The position numbers and the translations under genes are program-made. A stretch of 64,000 bases of DNA from Haloarchaeobius amylolyticus (GTDB lineage Archaea; Halobacteriota; Halobacteria; Halobacteriales; Natrialbaceae): assembly GCF_026616195.1 (NCBI RefSeq), contig NZ_JANHDH010000001.1, positions 310,001-374,000 of the forward strand, in the 5' to 3' direction. This document shows, in pieces, positions 43,861-53,333 of this stretch. Below the pieces are notes generated by a model. That model searched no databases. It was not told the DNA's origin and was given only the letters and a program-made list of their open reading frames with translations. The first letter of the stretch is position 1; the number at the start of each line of letters is the position of its first letter.

Positions 43861-44692
43861 CCGTCACACCACGGCCGACGTCGGCCGCAAGCGTGGCCAG
43901 CTCCGCGAAGGTCGCCGGCTCGAGGTTCCCGGCGCGTTTGCTCATGAGGTCCTCGTCGGCGGCGTCGACCACCGCGTCCGCGTCGTCCAGCCCGGAGATG
44001 TGGGCGGTGTTGCGGATGGCGTTGCGCATCGTCTTCCGGCGCTGCGTGAACACCGCCTTCACGAAGTCGAGGAAGAACTGCTCGTCCTCGACCTCGTAGT
44101 CCGGGTCGCGCGGGGTACAGCGGACGACCGCGCTCTCGACCGCCGGCGGGGGCGAGAACGCCTCCTTCGGGATGGTCTCGACGATCTCCACGTCGGCGTA
44201 GTGCTGGGTCGACACCGAGAGACGGCCGTAGTCGTCGCTGCCCGCCTCGGCGACCATGCGCTCGGCGAACTCCTGCTGGAACATCAGGACGAGGGGCTTC
44301 TTCAGGGGGAGCAGCCGGAACGTGATCTGGCTCGACACGCCGTAGGGGAGGTTCGAGACGCAGGCCGTGAAGTCGGGCAGGTCGACCCGCAGGGCGTCGC
44401 CCTCGACCACGTCGAGGCGGCCGTCGTCGCGCTCTGCGGCGAACTCCTCGCGGAGGAAGTCGGCGAGGTGGTCGTCGCGCTCGATGGCGGTCACGTGGTC
44501 GCCGCGGGCGAGCAGTCGGTCGGTCAGCGCGCCGTTCCCGGCACCGATCTCGAGCAGGTGGCTCGTGTCGGCGTCCTCGGGCAGATAGGAGGTGAGTCGG
44601 TCGAGGACGCGGTCGTCTACGAGGAAGTGCTGGTCGCGGTTCGGGTCACCACGAACACCGGCGCGCGACAGCAGTCCGTCGGGGTCTCTCAT
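43853..44692 (-). CDS. rsmA: 16S rRNA dimethyladenosine transferase RsmA/KsgA
   Basis: A 279-residue enzyme that dimethylates two adjacent adenosines near the 3' end of 16S rRNA. Seen are DPNRDQHFLVDDRVL at the start, LEIGAGNGALTDRLL (SAM motif I), VVEGDALRVDLPDF and VSNLPYGVSSQ, the NLPY catalytic motif. The C-terminal helical domain is complete. It lies 40 nt behind the DUF655 gene and overlaps MscS. Confidence 0.93.
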   Translation of the reverse strand: MRDPDGLLSRAGVRGDPNRDQHFLVDDRVLDRLTSYLPEDADTSHLLEIGAGNGALTDRLLARGDHVTAIERDDHLADFLREEFAAERDDGRLDVVEGDALRVDLPDFTACVSNLPYGVSSQITFRLLPLKKPLVLMFQQEFAERMVAEAGSDDYGRLSVSTQHYADVEIVETIPKEAFSPPPAVESAVVRCTPRDPDYEVEDEQFFLDFVKAVFTQRRKTMRNAIRNTAHISGLDDADAVVDAADEDLMSKRAGNLEPATFAELATLAADVGRGVTDG

Positions 44693-44732
44693 CGATTGGC
44701 GCCGGCTACGGGGCCGAACGGGGTAAAACTGC

Positions 44733-45311
44733 CTACTCGTCGCGCCGCCCGACGAACGTCTTGTACTTGAGGTCGTCGTCGCGCAGTTCCTCGATGATGC
44801 GCTCGACCAGCACCTCCTGTGGGTTGTGCAGGCCCGCGACGCGCTCTTCGAGGTCCTCGAAGCTCTGGAAGGGCTGTTGCTTGCGCTGGTCGAGGATGGA
44901 GTTGCGCAGTTTCTTGCCGATACCCGGCAGCAGGTTCAGCTGGTGGAGCCGCAGGGTGATGGGCTGTGCGTCGTTGTAGAAGTCCACGAACCGGTCCTCG
45001 TCCGCCTCGACGATGTCGGCGACGACGTACTCCAGTTCGGACTGTGCACCTCCCGAGAGGTCGTCGTACTCGACGTTCCTGATGCGTTTGACGTTCTCTG
45101 CGGGCGGGTCGACGTCGACGTAGTCGTCGATGCCGACCTCGGGCGTGGACTCGAAGGTCACCTCGAACAGCCGGAAGTCGCGCGTGCCGAGGGCGTACGC
45201 GAGCGGGTCCTTGCCGTATCCACTGCGTCCGTCGCTGGACCGGCCGTTCGGAAAGATGTCGAGAACGACAGCCTGGACCGGCGGCTCCTCGTCGCGTTCG
45301 GAATCGCTCAT
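44733..45311 (-). CDS. DUF655 family protein
   Basis: A 192-residue protein. A beta-barrel-like part (VLDIFPNGRSSDGRSGYGKDPLAYALGT) is followed by helix-hairpin-helix sequence LNLLPGIGKKLRNSILDQRKQ, suggestive of nucleic-acid binding. The family is archaeal and regularly found between Rpo4 and RsmA genes, so a translation or rRNA role is inferred. The start at 45311 is favoured by its own TATA box; the frame is open further upstream. Confidence 0.85.
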   Translation of the reverse strand: MSDSERDEEPPVQAVVLDIFPNGRSSDGRSGYGKDPLAYALGTRDFRLFEVTFESTPEVGIDDYVDVDPPAENVKRIRNVEYDDLSGGAQSELEYVVADIVEADEDRFVDFYNDAQPITLRLHQLNLLPGIGKKLRNSILDQRKQQPFQSFEDLEERVAGLHNPQEVLVERIIEELRDDDLKYKTFVGRRDE

Positions 45312-45338
45312 TCTAGTTCTATGATAGGGGGACCGCGT

Positions 45339-45348
45339 ATTTAAAAGA
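45339..45348 (-). promoter_or_regulatory. Internal TATA box before the DUF655 gene
   Basis: On the minus strand CTTTTAAATA lies about 28-37 nt before the ATG at 45311. This suggests a second promoter within the eL21-HemK2 gene string, consistent with the 138-bp gap after rpo4. Confidence 0.55.
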
Positions 45349-45449
45349 TTGGCGTGTGGAACCCTCGTCGACCCATCGCGGGCCGGAGCAAACGCTGCGG
45401 ACCGGGTGGAGACCACCGGAGAAATCTACGGCGGAGACGATACTCGCGT

Positions 45450-45806
45450 TCAGACGTACTTCGCGACGACGTTGAGGATCTCGTCGAGTTCGTCGCCGGA
45501 GAGCGAGTAGCGCTCCTGTGCGTACAGCGAGCGGAGTTCCGTGCGGTCCTGCGGGAGGAGGTTGGTGATCTTGTAGGCCGTGGCCTCGTCCACCTTCTCC
45601 AGTTCCTGCAGCTCCTCGACGAGCGCCTGCGAGTCCTCGACGCTCAGCACGGTGAACCGGTTGACGTGCTCGATGGCGCGAGCCAGCTCGTAGCGCATCT
45701 CGCGGTCCTCGTCGACTGCCCGCTCGGCCTCGATATCGGCGAGGAGTTCCTTCGTCTCGGAGACGGTGAGATACTCCTCGTCGAGCTTCTCCTTGAATAT
45801 CGTCAT
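45450..45806 (-). CDS. rpo4: DNA-directed RNA polymerase subunit Rpo4 (RpoF)
   Basis: A 118-residue stalk subunit that pairs with Rpo7 and contacts the transcript. The helical family pattern is TVSETKELLADIEAERA, then ELARAIEHVNRF and ALVEELQELEKVDEATAYKITNLLPQDRTELRSLY. It begins 4 nt behind eL21, a conserved archaeal order. Confidence 0.93.
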   Translation of the reverse strand: MTIFKEKLDEEYLTVSETKELLADIEAERAVDEDREMRYELARAIEHVNRFTVLSVEDSQALVEELQELEKVDEATAYKITNLLPQDRTELRSLYAQERYSLSGDELDEILNVVAKYV

Positions 45807-45810
45807 GGGG

Positions 45811-46101
45811 TTACTGCTGGGCCTTGAGGTGGGCCGGCGCGGCGATGAGCTTCTTCTTCTTGCCGCCGTCGGTGATCTCGACGAGGAAGGCCGAGCCCTG
45901 CTTGCCGACGACCTCGCCGGTCTGACCGGAGAAACGCGGGTGGAACCGACCCTTCGCGACCGACGGGTCGATCTTGAGGTGGACCTTCTGGCCCTCCTCG
46001 AAGTCCTGGATCGCGCGCTGCGGCGGGGAGGTACCGCGCTCTCGGGGGTGGTTCTTGAGTTTGTTGCGTGTCTTCTTGAGGGGTCCGTGCGAGTTCGGCA
46101 T
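45811..46101 (-). CDS. rpl21e: 50S ribosomal protein eL21
   Basis: A 96-residue large-subunit protein. The start at 46101 gives [23 protein letters not shown]; the frame is open upstream but without homology. [35 protein letters not shown] is the family core. It heads the eL21-Rpo4-DUF655-RsmA-MscS-HemK2 string. Confidence 0.95.
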   Translation of the reverse strand: MPNSHGPLKKTRNKLKNHPRERGTSPPQRAIQDFEEGQKVHLKIDPSVAKGRFHPRFSGQTGEVVGKQGSAFLVEITDGGKKKKLIAAPAHLKAQQ

Positions 46102-46130
46102 AGTCGTACGCCCCTCTTGTCCCGTCGCCA

Positions 46131-46138
46131 TTATAAAA
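46131..46138 (-). promoter_or_regulatory. TATA box of the eL21 operon
   Basis: On the minus strand TTTTATAA lies 30-37 nt before the eL21 ATG, the expected place for a short-leader transcript. Confidence 0.6.
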
Positions 46139-46263
46139 CGCACGTTGTTCGCTCGCCCCCGTTCCCGGCCGTCTCGCTGGGTATCGGGCCGTCGGGCCGA
46201 CCGGCAACGTCACCCAGGGGTTGGGAAGACCTTATACAGAATGGAACACTCGACTGGAAAGTT

Positions 46264-46270
46264 CTTTATA
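46264..46270 (+). promoter_or_regulatory. TATA box of the GNAT gene
   Basis: CTTTATA lies 34-40 nt before the ATG at 46304 in a locally AT-rich region. Confidence 0.45.
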
Positions 46271-46303
46271 CTGTGTCCAATCAGTTGCTATCGGGTTCAA
46301 AAT

Positions 46304-46882
46304 ATGGATGTTCGTAGTCGTAATCTGGAAAATAGTATCGGGACGACCAACAGCACCACTGGTGACTTCGACGAGTGGCCAGCCGCGGACGGGACCGGCG
46401 CGTCCGGGTTCCACGACCGCACCGGCCGCACGGTCGGCCTCGCCCGCCGTGACGAGCTGACGACCGAGGACGTCAAGGAACTGGTCGAGATGTACGCGGA
46501 GTTCGACCCCCCGGGCGGGGCACACGGCCTCCCACCGGTCCGCGAGTCGCGGATCCGCGAGTGGCTCGACGCCCTCTCCATCGGGTTCCACGCCCTCGGC
46601 CGGCACCGCGGGCGGGTCGTCGGGCATGCCGTCCTGGTGCCCACGGACGAGGCCGCCTTCGAACTCGCCATCTTCGTCCACCAGGACTACCGCCACGCTG
46701 GCATCGGGACCCGGATACTCACCGAGGTCCTCGCGATGGCGGTCGACCGCGACGTCCCGGAGGTTCGTCTCTACGTCGAGCACTCCAACGACGCCGCCAT
46801 CGGGCTCTACGAGTCCGTCGGCTTCGAGGGGGAGGTCGTCGGCCCCGGCGAACTGGAGATGCGGCTGTCGCTGCCGGCCTGA
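46304..46882 (+). CDS. GNAT family N-acetyltransferase
   Basis: A 192-residue protein. The first about 40 residues are polar and unlike the family. The GNAT part has FVHQDYRHAGIGTRILTEVL, the acetyl-CoA binding loop, near residues 124-143 and the end motif EHSNDAAIGLYESVGFEGE. The start at 46304 follows the TATA box; the frame is open far upstream, but that would cross the eL21 promoter. The substrate is unknown. Confidence 0.78.
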   Translation: MDVRSRNLENSIGTTNSTTGDFDEWPAADGTGASGFHDRTGRTVGLARRDELTTEDVKELVEMYAEFDPPGGAHGLPPVRESRIREWLDALSIGFHALGRHRGRVVGHAVLVPTDEAAFELAIFVHQDYRHAGIGTRILTEVLAMAVDRDVPEVRLYVEHSNDAAIGLYESVGFEGEVVGPGELEMRLSLPA

Positions 46883-46957
46883 GACGCGACCGACCCGACG
46901 TTCACGGTTCCCGAAGAGTGTCTGACGTTTTTATCATGTGAATGAGAACCATGCAAC

Positions 46958-47203
46958 ATGTCCCGCGCTCGGTACGCCGCCCTCCTCGCCGGCCTCGGCG
47001 CTGCCCTCACTGGTGGCGTCTACGTGACCGACGTCGACCCGCCCGCCCCCGCCGAGGCGACGAACGCGGCCACGCAACCACTCGCCGGGGCCGACCCACT
47101 GTTCGTCCTGACGGTGACGGTCTGGTGCCTCGCCGGCCTGTTCACCGCGGCGGTCATGCGACTCGAACCCACCTCCCCGGGTGACGACAGCCGGTCCGGC
47201 TGA
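46958..47203 (+). CDS. Small membrane protein, unknown
   Basis: An 81-residue protein with two hydrophobic segments (residues about 6-24 and 47-67) separated by an Ala/Pro/Asp linker that should lie outside the cell. A polar tail ends in SGDDSR-like sequence. TATA-like TTTTTATCA lies about 30 nt before the start. I recognise no family; it is a hypothetical. Confidence 0.5.
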   Translation: MSRARYAALLAGLGAALTGGVYVTDVDPPAPAEATNAATQPLAGADPLFVLTVTVWCLAGLFTAAVMRLEPTSPGDDSRSG

Positions 47204-47288
47204 CCCTGCGCCGCATCGGAGGACTCGCCACGCCGCTGCGCCAGCGCGCAACGCAAGAGTAACCCGTCCCGGCATCGATGCCCCGCAC

Positions 47289-48455
47289 ATGACCGACGAC
47301 GAGGACCATCGCATCGAGACGCGGTCGATCCACGCAGGGCAGGAACCGGACGAGGAGACGGGCGCGCTGATGACGCCCATCTACGCGAACTCGACGTACA
47401 AGCAGGACGGCCCCGGCGACCACCGCGGCTACGAGTACTCCCGGACCGCGAACCCGACGCGGACCGACCTCGAGGCCAACCTGGCGAGCCTCGAAGGCGG
47501 CGAGTTCGGGCGCTGTTTCTCCTCCGGGATGGGGGCCATCAACACCGTCCTCAACCTGCTCGAATCGGGCGACCACGTCGTCACCGGCGAGGACGTCTAC
47601 GGTGGGACCCACCGCATCTTCACGCAGGTGTACGAGGACTACGACCTCGAGTTCACGTTCGTGGACATGACCGACCTCGACGCCATCGCTGACGCGATGC
47701 AGGCGAACACGGAACTCCTCTGGCTCGAGACCCCGACGAACCCCCTGATGTCCATCGTCGACATCGAGGGCGCCGCCGAGGTCGCCCACGAGCACGACGC
47801 GCTCTGTGCCATCGACAACACGTTCGCGACGCCGTACCTCCAGCGACCGCTCGAACTCGGCGCCGACATCGTGAGCCACTCGCTGACGAAGTACCTCGGT
47901 GGCCACTCCGACGTGGTCGGTGGCGCACTCGTCACCGACGACGCGGACCTGGACGAGCGCATCGGCTTCTACCAGAACTCCGTGGGCGCGACGCCCGGCC
48001 CGCACGATTGCTTCCTCGTGCTGCGCGGGACGAAGACCCTGCCCGTGCGGATGGACCGTCACTGCGAGAACGCCAGCGCCATCGCGACGTGGCTCGACGA
48101 CCACCCCGCCGTCTCCGAGGTCTTCTACCCCGGCCTCGAGGACCACCCCGGCCACGACGTCGCGGCCGCACAGATGGACGACTTCGGCGGTATGCTCAGT
48201 TTCGAGGTCGACGGGACGCTCGAACAGGCCAGCACCGTCGTCTCCGAGACCGAGGTGTTCACCCTCGCGGAGTCCCTCGGCGGCGTCGAGAGCCTCATCG
48301 AACAGCCCGCGGCGATGACCCACGCGGCCATCCCGCGCGAGGAACGTCTCGAGGCCGGGCTCACCGACGGCCTCATCCGCGCCTCGGTCGGCATCGAGCA
48401 CGTCGACGACCTGAAAGCGGACCTCGAACAGGCCTTCGACGCGGCGGGCCTCTAG
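47289..48455 (+). CDS. Cys/Met metabolism PLP enzyme (cystathionine gamma-synthase/lyase type)
   Basis: A 388-residue trans-sulfuration enzyme. The start at 47289 gives [32 protein letters not shown], the standard N-terminus. [28 protein letters not shown] and [14 protein letters not shown] lead to the PLP lysine in [17 protein letters not shown] near residue 202. Members make or break cystathionine or eliminate thiols; sequence alone does not decide. It could supply homocysteine for the MetE pair encoded 6 kb away. Confidence 0.9.
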   Translation: MTDDEDHRIETRSIHAGQEPDEETGALMTPIYANSTYKQDGPGDHRGYEYSRTANPTRTDLEANLASLEGGEFGRCFSSGMGAINTVLNLLESGDHVVTGEDVYGGTHRIFTQVYEDYDLEFTFVDMTDLDAIADAMQANTELLWLETPTNPLMSIVDIEGAAEVAHEHDALCAIDNTFATPYLQRPLELGADIVSHSLTKYLGGHSDVVGGALVTDDADLDERIGFYQNSVGATPGPHDCFLVLRGTKTLPVRMDRHCENASAIATWLDDHPAVSEVFYPGLEDHPGHDVAAAQMDDFGGMLSFEVDGTLEQASTVVSETEVFTLAESLGGVESLIEQPAAMTHAAIPREERLEAGLTDGLIRASVGIEHVDDLKADLEQAFDAAGL

Positions 48456-48494
48456 GGCACAACGACTTTTCTGCTGGCCGTCCCACGATACCAC

Positions 48495-49178
48495 ATGACA
48501 CCGGACGGCGTCCACCCCCTCTCGCTCGAGTTCGACTTCGGGGACCGCGAGCTGACCATCCATCCGACCGTCGTCGAGACCGACCACGGGCTGGTCCTCG
48601 TCGACGTGGGACTGCCCGGCGCGGTCGACCGGCTCGAACCGGCGCTCGACGACCTCGGCTTCGCCCTCGCGGACGTCTCGACGGTCATGCTCACCCACCA
48701 CGACGGCGACCACGCGGGCGGCCTCTCGGAACTCGAGGAGGCGACCGACGTGTTCGTCGTCGCCCACGCCGACGAGGTCCCCTACGTCGACGGGGAGGAA
48801 CAGCCCGTCAAGTCACCGCCGGACGCCGAACGCTACCCGCCGGTTCCAGTCGACCTCGAACTGGTCGGCGACGAGGTCTTCCGGACCCACGCGGGCCCGA
48901 TGCGGGTCGTCGAGACCCCCGGTCACGCGCCCGGGCACGTCTCGCTGTACTTCCCCGACCACCGGTTCCTCGTCGCCGCGGACGCGCTCAACAACGACGA
49001 CGGGTTCGTGGGGCCGAAACCGGAGTACACCCCCGACATGGCGACCGCCATCGAGTCGGTCGGCACGCTCGCCGACCTCGACGTCGAGACGACGCATTGC
49101 TACCACGGCGGGACCGCGGACGCGGGCACCGACGCTATCCGGGAGATATACGAGTCGCTGTCGCAGTCTCGCCAGTAA
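48495..49178 (+). CDS. MBL-fold metallohydrolase
   Basis: A 227-residue metallo-beta-lactamase-fold protein. The metal motif is LTHHDGDHAGGLSEL (HxHxDH-like) near residues 57-71; DTPGHAPGH-like VETPGHAPGHVSLY near 138 and the Asp in FLVAADALNN near 160 complete the site. The C-terminal YHGGTADAG histidine is the final ligand. Glyoxalase II, lactonase or thioesterase activities are possible. Confidence 0.85.
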   Translation: MTPDGVHPLSLEFDFGDRELTIHPTVVETDHGLVLVDVGLPGAVDRLEPALDDLGFALADVSTVMLTHHDGDHAGGLSELEEATDVFVVAHADEVPYVDGEEQPVKSPPDAERYPPVPVDLELVGDEVFRTHAGPMRVVETPGHAPGHVSLYFPDHRFLVAADALNNDDGFVGPKPEYTPDMATAIESVGTLADLDVETTHCYHGGTADAGTDAIREIYESLSQSRQ

Positions 49179-49211
49179 GGAGGCGTGAAACGCAGGAGTG
49201 GTTCGGCCAGT

Positions 49212-49478
49212 TCAGATGCGGCCGACGTTCTCGACGGAGACGGACTCGACGCCCTCGACCTCGGTGAAGGCCTCCTCAACTGCCTCCGTGCCACCCGCGT
49301 CGTCGGGCACGATGACGGTCGGGAAGAGGGCGACGAGGCCGAACGCGACGTTGTCACGCTCGACGCCGTTGATCTTCGCACCCTCGGGGAGCGAGCTCTC
49401 CAGGCGCTCCTGGAGCTCGTCGAGGTCGATGTCGGGGCTGTTCGGCATTACCTTGATCTTGGCGGCGACTTTTCCCAT
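49212..49478 (-). CDS. ef1b: Translation elongation factor 1-beta
   Basis: An 88-residue nucleotide-exchange factor for aEF1[27 protein letters not shown] and the end [26 protein letters not shown] are as in archaeal aEF1-beta. The start at 49478 is 2 nt behind the stop of the zinc microprotein gene, so the two form an operon. Confidence 0.95.
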   Translation of the reverse strand: MGKVAAKIKVMPNSPDIDLDELQERLESSLPEGAKINGVERDNVAFGLVALFPTVIVPDDAGGTEAVEEAFTEVEGVESVSVENVGRI

Positions 49479-49480
49479 TG

Positions 49481-49660
49481 TTACGGACCCTCGAATTGGC
49501 AGTTCGGGCAGTTGTACAGGTTGCTCTGCTTTCGGCACTTGGCGCACCGGTAGATCTGTGTCCCGCAGTCGGGGCACTTGAACGCGGCGGCGTTCGTCCC
49601 GGAGATGTTGATCCCACAGGAGACGCACCGTCGCCGGGCACGCTGTTCGGAATCGCTCAT
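49481..49660 (-). CDS. 59-residue zinc-finger microprotein (HVO_2753 type)
   Basis: A 59-residue protein with four CxxC pairs: CVSCG, CPDCG, CAKCR and CPNCQ, sufficient for two zinc ions. It closely resembles the studied Haloferax zinc microprotein HVO_2753 in length and motif order, as far as I remember it. The start at 49660 gives [12 protein letters not shown]. It sits directly before aEF1-beta, the conserved haloarchaeal order, which suggests a translation-linked role. Confidence 0.92.
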   Translation of the reverse strand: MSDSEQRARRRCVSCGINISGTNAAAFKCPDCGTQIYRCAKCRKQSNLYNCPNCQFEGP

Positions 49661-49704
49661 ACCGTGGCTTTCCGTCCGGCTGGTTTTAACGGTTGTCTTT
49701 CCGG

Positions 49705-50913
49705 TCACAGCGCCAGTGGAACGAGTAACACACCCATGCAGTAGACGCGCCGGGTTCCGAGCCGCGGCGGGACCAGTCCGATGGCGGTCGCGGTCACGAA
49801 CAGGAGCAGTCCGACGCCGCCGGCGAACAGCCACGAGAGCCCGGTGAGCAGCACCAGCGCGCCGACGGAGAGCCGCCGTGGGTCGAGCGCACCCACGACC
49901 GAGAGGTAGCGGTCCCCGACCGTGAGGACCAGCCCGGTGGCGACGGCTCCCGCGAGTACGACGACGAGCAGGGCGGTGCCGAGCGCCGGCGCCCCACCGA
50001 CCCTGTCCACCGCGACCAGCACCCCGGTCCGGGGCGTCCCGAGTGCCACGAGCGCGAAGAGTGCGAATATCGAGTTCGCCGTGTTCACCCCGCTCGTTGC
50101 GACGACGTAGCCCCGGTCGCCCGCGTCGCCCGGCAGGACCGCCAGTGCCGCGGTCGCCGCGATGGCGCTGGAGACGCCCGGGAGGTAGCCCACGGCCCCA
50201 CCCGCGCAGGCCCCGGCGGCCGTCGCCAGAGCTACCGACCGGGGCGCGAGCAGGAGGCCGGTGCCGTCCTGTGGCGGAACCCCGGCGCCCTCCAGCGCGT
50301 CGAGCAGGACCGGCGCGCCGAACAGCCCCGCGAACAGCGGGGTCAGGACGCTGGCCGGTAGCGGCGCCCTGGGTTCCAGCGGGAGCGCCACCACGCCGAG
50401 CCCACCCGCCAGCGCGAGGACGACCAGCCCGCCACCACGGGCGCGCCACGTCACCTCGGTCGCCAGCGTGAGCGCCACCACGCCGGCCAGCACCAGCGAG
50501 AGGTGCGCCCGGATGGTCGGGTAGGCCGCCGTCATCGCCGCGGTCGCCGGCACCGCCACCGGGACCGACACGACCAGCGCCCCGGCGCTGCCAAGCACCG
50601 ACAGCCGTAGGGCCTCGCGGCCCCGCCCCGCCAGTACCAATCTGTGCCCCGGCAGCGCCGAGGCCGCCATCGCCGCGTCCGGCACCCCCAGCGCCAGTGC
50701 GGGCACCGCGTCGAGGAAGGTGTGTGTCACCCCGGCCGCGAGCATCGCGGCGACCACGACCGTCGGCGGCGCCGGCACCGCGGGCGCCACGGCCGCCAGC
50801 AACAGCGCGAAGTTGTTCGCGTGGAGTCCCGGCGTCAGCCCGCTCGCCGTCCCCAGCGCGATACCGGCGACGACCGACGCCAGCAGGAACAGGTCGGTCT
50901 CGGGCGTGGCCAT
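49705..50913 (-). CDS. TctA-like (DUF112) membrane permease
   Basis: A 402-residue very hydrophobic protein with about ten or eleven membrane segments. The N-terminal [20 protein letters not shown] and the internal [19 protein letters not shown] resemble the two half-repeats of the tripartite tricarboxylate transporter TctA family, in which GxxxGxxPGxxG is typical. No TctB- or TctC-type genes are next to it, so it may act alone or in another role. Ala, Leu, Val and Gly make up more than half of it. Confidence 0.78.
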   Translation of the reverse strand: MATPETDLFLLASVVAGIALGTASGLTPGLHANNFALLLAAVAPAVPAPPTVVVAAMLAAGVTHTFLDAVPALALGVPDAAMAASALPGHRLVLAGRGREALRLSVLGSAGALVVSVPVAVPATAAMTAAYPTIRAHLSLVLAGVVALTLATEVTWRARGGGLVVLALAGGLGVVALPLEPRAPLPASVLTPLFAGLFGAPVLLDALEGAGVPPQDGTGLLLAPRSVALATAAGACAGGAVGYLPGVSSAIAATAALAVLPGDAGDRGYVVATSGVNTANSIFALFALVALGTPRTGVLVAVDRVGGAPALGTALLVVVLAGAVATGLVLTVGDRYLSVVGALDPRRLSVGALVLLTGLSWLFAGGVGLLLFVTATAIGLVPPRLGTRRVYCMGVLLVPLAL

Positions 50914-51046
50914 CGCCGACTCTGGCCGCGGTCTCGGATTTAAAGGATGGCGTCGCCACTGGACGGTCGTCGTCGGTGTCGGTCACGACGCCGTCGCTAC
51001 CCGGTTGCGTCGAAAGAAAATCGTTGCTGGTGTGTGGCGTGCGAGT

Positions 51047-51397
51047 TCAGCCGAAGAGGTTGCCCAGGCCCTCGCCCGAGGCGTCCTCGTCTTCTTCCTC
51101 GCCCTCGTCTTCGTCCGTCGTGTCCGGCACGTCGGAGACCTCTTCCTCGTCGCCACCTTCGTCGCCACCCTCGTCGGCACCGCCGGCGGCGCCACCGGAG
51201 GCTGCACCGCCCGCGGGGACGGCAGCGGCCTCTGCGACGGCCTCGTCGATGTCGACGTCCTCGAGTGCGGCGACGAGCGCCTTCACACGGGACTCCTCCA
51301 CGTCGACGCCAGCTGCGTCGAGCACGGCGGTCAGGTTGTCTTCGTTGATCTCTTCGCCCGATTCGTTCAGGATGAGTGCTGCGTAAACGTACTCCAT
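51047..51397 (-). CDS. rpl12: 50S ribosomal stalk protein P1 (archaeal L12)
   Basis: A 116-residue stalk protein. [22 protein letters not shown] at the start is the dimer and uL10-binding domain. An Ala/Gly hinge and an acidic Asp/Glu region follow. The end GEGLGNLFG is the archaeal tail that recruits translation GTPases. It lies 6 nt behind uL10. Confidence 0.96.
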   Translation of the reverse strand: MEYVYAALILNESGEEINEDNLTAVLDAAGVDVEESRVKALVAALEDVDIDEAVAEAAAVPAGGAASGGAAGGADEGGDEGGDEEEVSDVPDTTDEDEGEEEDEDASGEGLGNLFG

Positions 51398-51403
51398 TGT
51401 TAA

Positions 51404-52459
51404 TTATCCGAACATGTTTCCGAGACCGGCTGCACCGTCCTCCTCGTCGCCGTCGTCGTCGTCTTCCTCGTCGGCGGCGTCGGCGTCGGTGTCCGTCTCG
51501 GTCGTGTCTTGGTCGTCAGTCGATTCGTCTTCGGCGGTCTCCTCGGCGGGGGCCGCGGGCGCGGACACGCCGCGCAGCGCCTCCGGGAGTGCCTCCTCGT
51601 CGTCGATGTTGGCCGCGAGCGCGCGAACCTGCGCGTCGGCCTTGCGGACGAGGTCGTCCGCGAGGTCCGGGCTCTCGATGGCGGCGTAGAGGCCGAGGCT
51701 CTTGGCTTCGCCCGTCGCCTTCGCGATGAGGGTGGGGGCCGTCTGAGCCGTCGGGTACACCGCGTTCACGGACAGGTTCCGTGCGCGAGCCGCTGCGGTC
51801 TGGACGTCGCTGCGGTAGGCGTCCACGTCGATGTCGAGGTCCTCGGGGTCGAACACGACGCCGTCGGAATACACGGCGCGCAGGTCCAGACCCACTTCCT
51901 TCGGCTCGATGCCGAGTTCGCTCAGGACGTTGGAGAGCTGTTCGGAAACTTCCTCTCCAGCGCTGAGGACGTTGGAGTCCTCGGTGACGTGGATGGAGCC
52001 ATCCATGATGCGAGCTGCCGCACCGACCTGCTGGAGCTCGCCGACGAACGGACCCGGGTCGACGCCGGTGTCGCCTTCCGGAATGACGATGTCGTTCGGG
52101 GCGACCTCCCCGGCGTTGATGGGTGCGGGCGTCTTCGACTCCTCCAGAATCTTGAACAGTGCGAACGGGTTGTCGTCGGTCCCGATGAGGCCGACCTGGC
52201 CCTCGATGTGCTCGGTGAGCACCTCGATGCCGTCGTCGACCTCTTCGAGTGCACGCGTCAGCAGCGTGTTCCGACTCATCCGCAGCTGCGTGTCCGGGTA
52301 GAGGTCCGCACGCATGGCCTGCAGCTGCCGGCTCGGGATGCCGGCGACGTTGACGATACCGACGGACTCGTAGGACTCGATGATGTCCACGAGCTCGTCG
52401 ACCTCGTCCTTCTTCCACTGCGGAAGGTTCTGGGTCTTGCGTTCGGCTTCTGCGCTCAT
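51404..52459 (-). CDS. rpl10: 50S ribosomal protein uL10 (P0)
   Basis: A 351-residue stalk base protein. It has [21 protein letters not shown] at the start, [14 protein letters not shown] near 45, the archaeal insert, and a C-terminal helical part that binds several P1 dimers. A long Asp/Glu-rich tail ends in [10 protein letters not shown]. It overlaps uL1 by one base. Confidence 0.96.
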   Translation of the reverse strand: MSAEAERKTQNLPQWKKDEVDELVDIIESYESVGIVNVAGIPSRQLQAMRADLYPDTQLRMSRNTLLTRALEEVDDGIEVLTEHIEGQVGLIGTDDNPFALFKILEESKTPAPINAGEVAPNDIVIPEGDTGVDPGPFVGELQQVGAAARIMDGSIHVTEDSNVLSAGEEVSEQLSNVLSELGIEPKEVGLDLRAVYSDGVVFDPEDLDIDVDAYRSDVQTAAARARNLSVNAVYPTAQTAPTLIAKATGEAKSLGLYAAIESPDLADDLVRKADAQVRALAANIDDEEALPEALRGVSAPAAPAEETAEDESTDDQDTTETDTDADAADEEDDDDGDEEDGAAGLGNMFG

Positions 52460-53100
52460 CAGGCGTTCACCTCCACCGAGGGGCCCATCGTGGTCTTCAC
52501 GTAGATGGAGTCCACGTTGAGCGGGCCCTTCTCGAGGTTGGCGTGCAGGCGACGGATGATGACGTCGATGTTGTCGGCGATGTCGTCCGCACTCATGTCT
52601 TCTGCACCGACACGAGTGTGGAACGTCCGCCGGTCACGACTCCGGAGCTGCACTGTGTTCTTCATGCGATTCACCGTCTCAACGACGTCTTCGTCGAGGC
52701 CGAGCGGGGTCGGCATCTTACCGCGTGGACCCAGAATGGTACCGAGATGACGAGCGACGTCTTGCATCATGTCCTCCTGCGCGATGAAGAAGTCTGTCTC
52801 GTCGGCGAGGTCCTTTGCGCGGTCGTCGTCGTCGCCCAGATCGGCCAGTTCGTCGCCGCTGAATACCTCGTCAGCGACGTCTTCTGCGCGAAGGCCGGTT
52901 TCGCCTTCGGCGAAGACCACGATTTGGGTCTCCTGGCCGGTTCCGGACGGCAGGACGACGGACTCGTCGACACGCTGTGACGGATCGTTAAGGTCGAGAT
53001 CTCTCAGGTTGATCGCGAGGTCCACCGTTTCGCGGAAGTTCCGCTCGGGTGCGTCCTCGAGAGCGCGAGAGACTGCGTCTACTATGTCCTGGTCTGCCAT
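52459..53100 (-). CDS. rpl1: 50S ribosomal protein uL1
   Basis: A 213-residue protein of the L1 stalk and, in several archaea, a repressor of its own mRNA. It has [24 protein letters not shown] near the start and [15 protein letters not shown] near 140. It is first in uL1-uL10-P1. A strong Shine-Dalgarno, GGAGGTG (minus strand, 53105-53111), lies 4 nt before the start, and a structured leader precedes it. Confidence 0.96.
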   Translation of the reverse strand: MADQDIVDAVSRALEDAPERNFRETVDLAINLRDLDLNDPSQRVDESVVLPSGTGQETQIVVFAEGETGLRAEDVADEVFSGDELADLGDDDDRAKDLADETDFFIAQEDMMQDVARHLGTILGPRGKMPTPLGLDEDVVETVNRMKNTVQLRSRDRRTFHTRVGAEDMSADDIADNIDVIIRRLHANLEKGPLNVDSIYVKTTMGPSVEVNA

Positions 53101-53194
53101 CGTTCACCTCCGTAGTACGCGTAGTGCTCCTACGGGTCAGTGAAACAGGCAAAAGCCTGTCTCGTCCGGACGGTGGCCCAGTGGAAACTTAAAG
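53101..53194 (-). promoter_or_regulatory. uL1 operon promoter and structured leader
   Basis: On the minus strand CTTTAAGT (53187-53194) is a TATA box, predicting a start near 53163 and a leader of about 60 nt. In the leader ACAGGC (53145-53150) pairs with GCCTGT (53155-53160) around four A (four U in the RNA), and CGTAG (53111-53115) pairs with CTACG (53130-53134). Archaeal uL1 is known to bind its own leader in other species; whether this is that site is inference. Confidence 0.5.
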
Positions 53195-53333
53195 CCGTCG
53201 AAGCGAACCCGCACGCGACCCGCGAACCGGCGCGCTCGCTCACGTGCCGGGCGTTTCGTGTCATTCGGTCCCGATGACCGGGGCGAAAAAATCGTCGGTG
53301 GTTCGTGGGGAACCGTCGATACCGCGTGGCGGC

